From Actinomycetospora sp. (GTDB lineage: Bacteria; Actinomycetota; Actinomycetes; Mycobacteriales; Pseudonocardiaceae): DNA of 18,085 bases. The notes under the pieces were generated by a model. The model was not told the origin of the DNA, searched no databases, and was given only the letters and a program-made list of their open reading frames with translations. Positions 1 to 6,600 of the stretch are shown one piece after another. The stretch is from NCBI GenBank assembly GCA_025925615.1, contig JAICLN010000033.1:1-18085 (forward strand). The letters are read 5' to 3'. How positions within the stretch are numbered: the stretch's first letter is position 1; each line of letters starts with the position of its first letter. Made by a program: the position numbers and the translations under genes.

Positions 1-1
1 A

Positions 2-91
2 GCGCGGCGGCGACGGCTGAGGGTGGGTGCGTACGAGCACCACCGCGCGCGGCGGCGACGGCGGAGGGTGGTGCGAGGTACGAGCACCACC
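2..91. repeat. Imperfect tandem duplication of a hairpin unit
   Basis: Two copies of a 43-45 bp unit lie side by side (2-44 and 47-91). Both begin GCGCGGCGGCGACGG, share GAGGGTGG and end TACGAGCACCACC. The copies differ by a few substitutions and a small indel. Each carries a GGTGGTGC-like segment facing GCACCACC, so each can fold by itself. The window starts inside the array, so more copies may lie to the left. Confidence 0.7.
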
Positions 92-103
92 CTCAGCGTC
101 GCC
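54..103 (-). terminator. Large hairpin terminator downstream of acs
   Basis: The arm at 54-74 (GGCGACGGCGGAGGGTGGTGC) pairs with 84-103 across a 9-nt loop. The match is about 19 of 20 with a single-base bulge and one mismatch. It begins 13 bp after the acs stop codon. There is no T-run, which is usual for intrinsic terminators in GC-rich actinobacteria. The symmetry means it could also stop transcription arriving from the left. Confidence 0.65.
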
Positions 104-116
104 TTGCCGCGAAGAA

Positions 117-2063
<1,947 letters not shown>

Positions 2064-2070
2064 CCGCTGG

Positions 2071-2076
2071 CCTCCC
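2071..2076 (-). promoter_or_regulatory. Ribosome binding site that decides the acs start
   Basis: GGGAGG on the minus strand lies 7 nt before the ATG at 2063. No comparable site precedes the alternative ATG at 2096, so it supports the shorter 648-residue protein. Confidence 0.75.
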
Positions 2077-2114
2077 GGTCGATCGACGTTCGTCATTCAC
2101 TGGGCGGCCCCTGC

Positions 2115-2144
2115 ACGCTGTGCCGCACCAGGTGTGCACAGCGT
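2115..2144. promoter_or_regulatory. Long inverted repeat upstream of acs (candidate operator or leader hairpin)
   Basis: ACGCTGTGC (2115-2123) is repeated inverted as GCACAGCGT (2136-2144), a perfect 9-bp match with a 12-bp spacer. The spacer contains a second small palindrome, CACC-A-GGTG (2126-2134, centred on 2130). The element ends 52 bp before the acs start. A weak promoter-like pair on the minus strand (TTGCCT, 17 bp, GACGCT) would place transcription initiation inside it. It could bind a dimeric regulator or fold in the mRNA leader; I cannot name the factor. Confidence 0.5.
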
Positions 2145-2163
2145 CACGTGCCGTCCTCGATCA

Positions 2164-2242
2164 GGCAACCTTGCCACGGTCCGCGCGGCACGGTCCCCTC
2201 TCGTCGGACGGTGTGTTTCCCCATTGGGGCGGTGTGCCACAC
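2164..2242. promoter_or_regulatory. Cluster of short palindromes in the acs/methyltransferase divergent region
   Basis: Three further symmetric elements follow: GGCAA-CC-TTGCC (2164-2175), CCCC-ATT-GGGG (2219-2229) and GTGTG-C-CACAC (2232-2242). The heptamer CGGTGTG occurs at 2209 and 2230, 21 bp apart, so on the same face of the helix. The G4/C4 blocks are loosely reminiscent of sites bound by the acetate regulator RamA in Corynebacterium, but that link is only a guess. Confidence 0.35.
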
Positions 2243-2302
2243 GTCACGGGCGACGGCGCGGGTGGTGGACCGTCCCCTCGGCGTCCGGCCCACACTGTCC
2301 GC

Positions 2303-3952
2303 GTGATCGAACCGACCCCGGCGACCGGTGTCCTCCCCGCGGTGGATCTCCTGCCCGATGTGGCGGGGCGGCTCGGCGAGCCGCTGCGGCGGGCGGGGTT
2401 CACCGTCGACGGCGTCGGGGAGGTCCTCGGCGCGGACGCGGGCGCGGCGCTCGACCGGGGCGAGCCGGAGCCGGCGGCGCGGGCCGTCGGCGAGGGGTCG
2501 CCGTTCGCGACGCTGGTGCGGCTCTTCCTGCTGGGCGAGGCGCGGCCCGCCGACGAGGTGGCCGGCGCACTCGCGCCCGTCGGGCTCGACGAGGCCGTGG
2601 CGGCCGGGCTGCTGCGCCGGTGCGGCGACGCCGTGGTCGCGGCCCTCGACCTGCGTCCCCACGCGGATGAGCACGGCTCCTGGTGGGTGGTCTCCGACCT
2701 GGAGGTCCGCCCGGACGCCCCCGACGACGGGACCGGCACCGCCGACCGGGCCCGCGAGCACGTCCTGGGCACCGGTGCGGCGTCGCTCTCGCTGGCCCGG
2801 GCGACCGTGCGCCGCCCCGTCGGGACGCTGCTCGACCTCGGGGCCGGGTGCGGCGTGCAGACGCTGCATGCGTCGGGGCATGCCGCCGCGCTCACCGCCA
2901 CCGACGTCTCGTCGCGGGCCCTCGCCCTCGCGCGCGCCACGTTCGCGCTGTCCGGGATCGGGGCGGAGGTGCTCGCGGGCCCCTGGTGGGAGCCGGTCGC
3001 GGACCGCGTCTTCGACCAGGTCGTGTGCAACCCGCCGTTCGTGCCCGGACCCCCGGAGGTCGAGCACGTCTACCGCGACGCGGGCCTCGGCGGGGACGGC
3101 GCGAGCGCCCTGCTGGTCTCGACGATGCCCGCCCACCTGACCGAGGGCGGGGTCGGCCAGCTGCTCGCCTCCTGGCTGGTCACCCGCGCCGACGTCCAGG
3201 CCGCGCGGACCGCAGGAGATCCGCACGACGGATGGGATGCCCGCCCGCGGCGCTGGCTGGCCGCCGCCGCGGAGGCCGCCGCCCCGGGCGGGCTGGACGC
3301 CTGGATCGTGCAGCGCGACGTCGCCGACCCCGCCCTGCACGTCGGCACCTGGCTGCGCGACGCGGGCGTCGACCCCGCCTCCCCCGCCGGGCGCGCCCGC
3401 TCCGCGCGGTGGCTCGACTTCTTCGCCGAGCAGGACGTCGTCGCGATCGGCTTCGGGTTCGTGACGCTGCGCCGCACCGCGGCGGGCGTGCCGGGCACCG
3501 TCGTCTGCGAGGACATGCGCCAGGCCCACGGCGACCCGCTCGGCCCGGAGGTCGAGGCGTGGCTGGACCGGGTGGCGTGGCTGCGCGGGCACGACCTGCT
3601 CGACGAGGCCCTCGTCGTGCCGGCGACGACCGCGCTGGAGCGGGGCTACACGCCGGTTCCGCCGGAGGACGCGGACCCCGAGGACGCGGACCCCGAGGAC
3701 GTGGATGGAGCCGCCTGGCGGCGGATCGGCGGGACGCTCGTGCGCCTGGACGGCCCGCAGTGGCGCCACGACCTGGACGAGCTCGGCGAGGCCCTGCTGG
3801 CGGGGTGCCGCGGGCACCTGCCGCTGCGGGATCTCTGCGAGCTGCTCGCCCTGGCCCACGGCCGTGACGCCGAGGAGCTCACCGCCGCCGCGCTGCCCGT
3901 CGTCCGGGAACTCTTCCTGCACGGGATGGTGGCGCCGGGGGCCGACGGGTGA
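2303..3952 (+). CDS. Class I SAM-dependent methyltransferase (MTS/RsmC-PrmC type)
   Basis: The 549-residue protein has a central methyltransferase core. SAM-binding motif I, LLDLGAGCGVQTL, lies near residue 176, and NPPF near residue 242 is the motif IV of enzymes that methylate amide or exocyclic nitrogens (RsmC, RlmG, PrmC/HemK). It is flanked by an N-terminal ~150-residue helical part and a C-terminal ~200-residue part typical of a long actinobacterial methyltransferase family with unassigned DUF-type flanks. Near residues 455-468 there is an acidic repeat (EDADP, EDADP, EDVDG). I chose the GTG at 2303 because homology-like sequence starts there; the reading frame is open further upstream but gives low-complexity residues. 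No clear ribosome site is visible, so the message may be leaderless. The stop overlaps dtd by 4 bp. Substrate is unknown; RNA or a translation protein is likely. Confidence 0.85.
   Translation: MIEPTPATGVLPAVDLLPDVAGRLGEPLRRAGFTVDGVGEVLGADAGAALDRGEPEPAARAVGEGSPFATLVRLFLLGEARPADEVAGALAPVGLDEAVAAGLLRRCGDAVVAALDLRPHADEHGSWWVVSDLEVRPDAPDDGTGTADRAREHVLGTGAASLSLARATVRRPVGTLLDLGAGCGVQTLHASGHAAALTATDVSSRALALARATFALSGIGAEVLAGPWWEPVADRVFDQVVCNPPFVPGPPEVEHVYRDAGLGGDGASALLVSTMPAHLTEGGVGQLLASWLVTRADVQAARTAGDPHDGWDARPRRWLAAAAEAAAPGGLDAWIVQRDVADPALHVGTWLRDAGVDPASPAGRARSARWLDFFAEQDVVAIGFGFVTLRRTAAGVPGTVVCEDMRQAHGDPLGPEVEAWLDRVAWLRGHDLLDEALVVPATTALERGYTPVPPEDADPEDADPEDVDGAAWRRIGGTLVRLDGPQWRHDLDELGEALLAGCRGHLPLRDLCELLALAHGRDAEELTAAALPVVRELFLHGMVAPGADG
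3664..3705 (+). repeat. 15-bp tandem repeat inside the methyltransferase gene
   Basis: The unit GAGGACGCGGACCCC occurs nearly three times in a row, coding for Glu-Asp-Ala-Asp-Pro repeats in a probable flexible acidic linker. Being a multiple of three, copy changes would stay in frame. Confidence 0.7.
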
Positions 3953-4419
3953 GGGCCGTCGTGTCGCGGGTCGCGTGGGCGTCCGTGAGCGTGGCCGGTG
4001 AGGTGGTCGGCGCGGTCGACGGGCCGGGCCTGCTCGTGCTCCTCGGTGTCCACCGGGACGACCCCGCCCGGGTGGGCACGGCGGACGACCCGGTCCCCAC
4101 CATGGCGCGCAAGCTGCACGAGCTGCGCCTGCTCCGGGGCGAGCGGAGCGACGGGGAGTCGGCGGGCGAGGCCTCCTGCGCCGGGACCGGCGCCGGACTG
4201 CTCGTCGTGAGCCAGTTCACGCTCTACGGCGACACCCGCAAGGGACGACGCCCCTCGTGGTCGGCGGCGGCACCGGGGGACGAGGCGGAACGGCTCGTCA
4301 CGGCCGTCGTCGGGGCCCTGCGCGCCCGCGGGGCGACCGTGGCGACGGGGATCTTCGGGGCCGAGATGGCGGTGGAGTCGGTCAACGACGGACCGTTCAC
4401 CGTGCTCGTGGAGGTCTGA
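3949..4419 (+). CDS. dtd: D-aminoacyl-tRNA deacylase (DTD)
   Basis: Hydrolyses D-amino acids (and misacylated glycine) from tRNA, a proofreading step in the cytosol. The 156-residue length fits the family. The hallmark SQFTLYGDTRKGRRPSW lies near residues 87-103, with the active-site threonine in SQFT. NDGPFT near the C-terminus is the Gly-cisPro motif that rejects L-aminoacyl-tRNA; most family members read NDGPVT. A mildly extended low-complexity loop (about residues 65-82) precedes the first motif. The GTG start overlaps the methyltransferase stop as GTGA, so the two genes are very probably co-transcribed and translationally coupled. Confidence 0.95.
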   Translation: MRAVVSRVAWASVSVAGEVVGAVDGPGLLVLLGVHRDDPARVGTADDPVPTMARKLHELRLLRGERSDGESAGEASCAGTGAGLLVVSQFTLYGDTRKGRRPSWSAAAPGDEAERLVTAVVGALRARGATVATGIFGAEMAVESVNDGPFTVLVEV

Positions 4420-4472
4420 GCGGCGACCGTTGCCCACCGATGACCCGGAACACGCGTCGGCACGGTCACAAG

Positions 4473-4482
4473 CGGTTAACCG
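4473..4482. promoter_or_regulatory. CGGTTAACCG palindrome upstream of the sigB promoter
   Basis: A perfect 10-bp palindrome with an AT-rich core in otherwise very GC-rich DNA. It lies 17 bp upstream of the -35 element, a position suited to an activator. The binding factor is unknown. Confidence 0.35.
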
Positions 4483-4499
4483 GTCGATGCACGGGCAGC

Positions 4500-4526
4500 G
4501 GGAACGATCGCGCCCCATCGTGCGTT
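4500..4526 (+). promoter_or_regulatory. ECF-type (SigR/SigH/SigE-like) promoter of sigB
   Basis: GGGAAC at 4500-4505 and CGTT at 4523-4526 are separated by 17 bp, so GGAAC is followed by N18 and GTT. This is the consensus of oxidative and thiol-stress ECF sigma factors (SigR of Streptomyces, SigH/SigE of mycobacteria). It would start transcription around 4533, about 43 nt before the sigB ATG. Mycobacterial sigB is known to be driven by ECF sigma factors from such a site, which strengthens the call. Confidence 0.75.
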
Positions 4527-4564
4527 CGACCATGTGACGCGGCGAGCCAGACCAACGCCGCGCA

Positions 4565-4570
4565 GGGAGG
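4565..4570 (+). promoter_or_regulatory. Ribosome binding site that decides the sigB start
   Basis: GGGAGG lies 5 nt before the ATG at 4576. It supports that start over the in-frame ATG at 4534, which would fall at the predicted transcription start. Confidence 0.75.
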
Positions 4571-4575
4571 ATTCC

Positions 4576-5619
4576 ATGACGGCGACACTCGCCCCGCAGC
4601 AGTCTCGCGATGCCGAGGCCGTCCTGCCCGAGTCGACCCCCGACGTCGTCCCCGAGACTACCGCGCTCCAGACCGAGGCGGAGGCCCAGAGCGACCTCGA
4701 CGCCCAGAGCCCGGCCGCGGACCTCGTGCGCGTCTACCTCAACGGTATCGGCAAGACCGCTCTCCTGACGGCCGCCGACGAGGTGGAGCTCGCGAAGCGC
4801 ATCGAGGCGGGCGTGTACGCGGCGCACCTGCTCGAGGACGACACGCTCGACGCAGGCCGCTCCCGCGACCTCCGGGCGGTCGCACGCGACGGACGGCGCG
4901 CCCGCGCGCACCTGCTCGAGGCCAACCTGCGGCTCGTCGTCTCGCTGGCCAAGCGCTACACCGGCCGCGGGATGCCGCTGCTCGACCTGATCCAGGAGGG
5001 CAACCTCGGGCTCATCCGGGCGGTCGAGAAGTTCGACTACTCCAAGGGCTTCAAGTTCTCGACCTACGCGACCTGGTGGATCCGGCAGGCCATCACGCGC
5101 GGCATGGCCGACCAGGCCCGCACCATCCGCCTGCCCGTCCACCTGGTCGAGCAGGTGAACAAGCTGGCCCGCATCAAGCGCGACCTGCACCAGACCCTCG
5201 GTCGCGAGGCGACCAACGAGGAGCTGGCCGAGGAGTCGGGCCTCGCGGTGGAGAAGGTCGCCGACCTGCTCGACCACAGCCGTGACCCGGTGAGCCTCGA
5301 CATGCCGGTCGGGTCCGAGGAGGAGGCCCCGCTCGGGGACTTCATCGAGGACGCCGAGGCCACCGACGCCGAGTCGACGGTCATCTCCGGCCTGCTGCAC
5401 GACGACATGCGCCGGGTCATCGCCACCCTCGACGACCGCGAGCAGAACGTGATCCGCCTGCGCTACGGCCTGGACGACGGCCAGCCGCGCACGCTGGACC
5501 AGATCGGCAAGCGGTTCGGGCTGTCGCGCGAGCGCGTGCGCCAGATCGAGCGCGAGGTCATGTCGAAGCTGCGCGAGGGCGACCGCGCCCGCCGGCTCAA
5601 GGCGTATGCCGCGAGCTAG
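4576..5619 (+). CDS. sigB: Group 2 sigma-70 factor SigB
   Basis: Principal-like stress sigma factor that directs RNA polymerase. The 347-residue protein lacks the long acidic N-terminus of SigA. Region 1.2 ([20 protein letters not shown], residues 40-59) matches mycobacterial SigB nearly identically. Region 2 spans about residues 113-183, including the -10 recognition stretch [13 protein letters not shown]. Region 3 spans about 190-270, and region 4 about 275-338 has the helix-turn-helix [19 protein letters not shown] that contacts the -35. The N-terminal ~38 residues are low-complexity and longer than in mycobacteria. The gene has its own ECF-type promoter and is followed by a hairpin. In corynebacteria and mycobacteria sigB sits next to ideR/dtxR; here ideR is 6 kb downstream with a minus-strand block between. 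Confidence 0.96.
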   Translation: MTATLAPQQSRDAEAVLPESTPDVVPETTALQTEAEAQSDLDAQSPAADLVRVYLNGIGKTALLTAADEVELAKRIEAGVYAAHLLEDDTLDAGRSRDLRAVARDGRRARAHLLEANLRLVVSLAKRYTGRGMPLLDLIQEGNLGLIRAVEKFDYSKGFKFSTYATWWIRQAITRGMADQARTIRLPVHLVEQVNKLARIKRDLHQTLGREATNEELAEESGLAVEKVADLLDHSRDPVSLDMPVGSEEEAPLGDFIEDAEATDAESTVISGLLHDDMRRVIATLDDREQNVIRLRYGLDDGQPRTLDQIGKRFGLSRERVRQIEREVMSKLREGDRARRLKAYAAS

Positions 5620-5660
5620 GGCTGCCGCGAGCTGACGGCACCGACCGCACCTGACGGGGT

Positions 5661-5697
5661 GCGACGATCCGGGGGCCAGGAGCCGGCGGATCGTCGC
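5661..5697 (+). terminator. Hairpin terminator after sigB
   Basis: GCGACGATCCG (5661-5671) pairs perfectly with CGGATCGTCGC (5687-5697) over a 15-nt loop, 42 bp after the sigB stop. There is no T-tract. Confidence 0.65.
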
Positions 5698-5922
5698 GCC
5701 GACAGTGCGTTTGCACCGCGACGACCACCTCCCATCGTCACCGACGGTGGCGGAATCGGTGCGGAGACGAACGAACCGGGCCGCCCGGCTGCGTGCTTGA
5801 CCCTCCCGATCGACGGGCGGCATGCTGGGTCGGCGCGGGCGATGTGACGCCGGGCACGCCGGAACGGCGGTACCGCCCGCACCCCATGGATGGGGCGACC
5901 GTGACGGTCGTCAGCGACGAGG

Positions 5923-5951
5923 GACCGGGACGGCCGGGGGCCGGCCCGGTC
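5923..5951. repeat. Strong GC-rich hairpin in the sigB/lipoprotein gap
   Basis: GACCGGG (5923-5929) pairs with CCCGGTC (5945-5951). After one A/G mismatch, CGGCC (5931-5935) pairs with GGCCG (5939-5943) around a GGG loop. It is 12 base pairs in total. It follows directly on two smaller palindromes at 5882-5910. Confidence 0.55.
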
Positions 5952-6012
5952 TCTCGGCATCTCCGGGTGGGAACGGCAGCGTCCTACTGAGCACGCCGAT
6001 AGGGGCACGATG

Positions 6013-6029
6013 CTGGCGTCCGACGCCAG
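6013..6029 (-). terminator. Terminator hairpin of the acuC-pat-lipoprotein operon
   Basis: CTGGCGT (6013-6019) and ACGCCAG (6023-6029) form a perfect 7-bp stem with a 3-nt loop, 28 bp beyond the lipoprotein stop. Being symmetric, it could stop transcription from either side. Confidence 0.55.
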
Positions 6030-6057
6030 GACGGCGCCGCTCACCCGTGGGGCCGGG

Positions 6058-6600
6058 TCAGCGCACCTCGCCCGTGAGCACCACCCGGCGCGTCGCGAGG
6101 TCGGCGGCGAGGGTCACCTCCAGCGGCGGGTAACGCAGCTCGCGGGTGCACGGGCCGGTGGACGTCGTGGCCTGCACGACCCGCAGCGTCACCGCGTCCG
6201 CGGTCTGGTCCACGACCTGCGCGCTCGCCTCGGTGCACCCCCCGGCCCGCCCGTAGACGCCGAGCGTCCGCGGCCCCCGGGTCCACACCAGCGTCGGGAA
6301 CCCCGGCGGCAGGTCGCGGGCCTCGACGCGGGAGGCGTCCAGCGCCGTCGTCCCGGGCGGCGGGTCGGCCGTGAGGGGGTCGGCGGGCACGGGCGGCGTC
6401 GACGTGCCGCCCGGCGGGGCCCCGGTGGCCACGGTCGGCGGGCTCGACGCGGGTGGTGGCGTCGAGCCGCTCCCCCCGCACCCGGTCAGCAACAGGGCGA
6501 CGCCGAGCAGCGCCGACGGGAACAGCAGGGTCGTCCGCAGGGCACGCATCGCCGCCGATTGTGGGCGGACTCGGCCGCGACGACGACGAAGACCGCTCAC
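6058..6600 (-). CDS. Putative secreted lipoprotein, translationally coupled to pat
   Basis: I do not recognise the family. The protein has a hydrophobic stretch ending in the lipobox LLTGC, then a proline/threonine/serine-rich linker and a ~100-residue extracytoplasmic domain with two cysteines (GGCTEAS and TGPCTRE) that could form a disulfide. It should be lipid-anchored to the outer face of the membrane. I start it at the GTG at 6600, whose first bases overlap the pat stop as GTGA and which has GGGAGGG 8 nt upstream; this gives 180 residues with Cys41. The internal ATG at 6549 would give 163 residues and a more ordinary 23-residue signal peptide, so it is a real alternative. It is the last gene of the acuC-pat operon; its role there is unknown. 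Confidence 0.75.
   Translation of the reverse strand: MSGLRRRRGRVRPQSAAMRALRTTLLFPSALLGVALLLTGCGGSGSTPPPASSPPTVATGAPPGGTSTPPVPADPLTADPPPGTTALDASRVEARDLPPGFPTLVWTRGPRTLGVYGRAGGCTEASAQVVDQTADAVTLRVVQATTSTGPCTRELRYPPLEVTLAADLATRRVVLTGEVR

Larger units (their letters stand above)
5620..6057. other. 438-bp gene-free gap between convergent sigB and lipoprotein genes
   Basis: I see no convincing gene here. The gap holds the sigB hairpin, then CCGGGC-C-GCCCGG (5776-5788), GGCGGTACCGCC (5866-5877), CCCCAT-GG-ATGGGG (5882-5895), CGACCGT-G-ACGGTCG (5896-5910), a strong hairpin (5923-5951) and a final one (6013-6029). A TTGACC at 5797-5802 with CATGCT 18 bp further is a poor but possible promoter. A 34-codon frame from the ATG at 5886 to 5990 lacks a ribosome site. 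A structured small RNA running from about 5833 to 6030 would fit, but the evidence is only the hairpins and a weak promoter. Confidence 0.45.

Noticed and set aside
5886..5990. 34-codon frame in the sigB/lipoprotein gap
   Set aside because: No ribosome site, begins inside a palindrome and has no recognisable feature; hairpin structure explains the region better.
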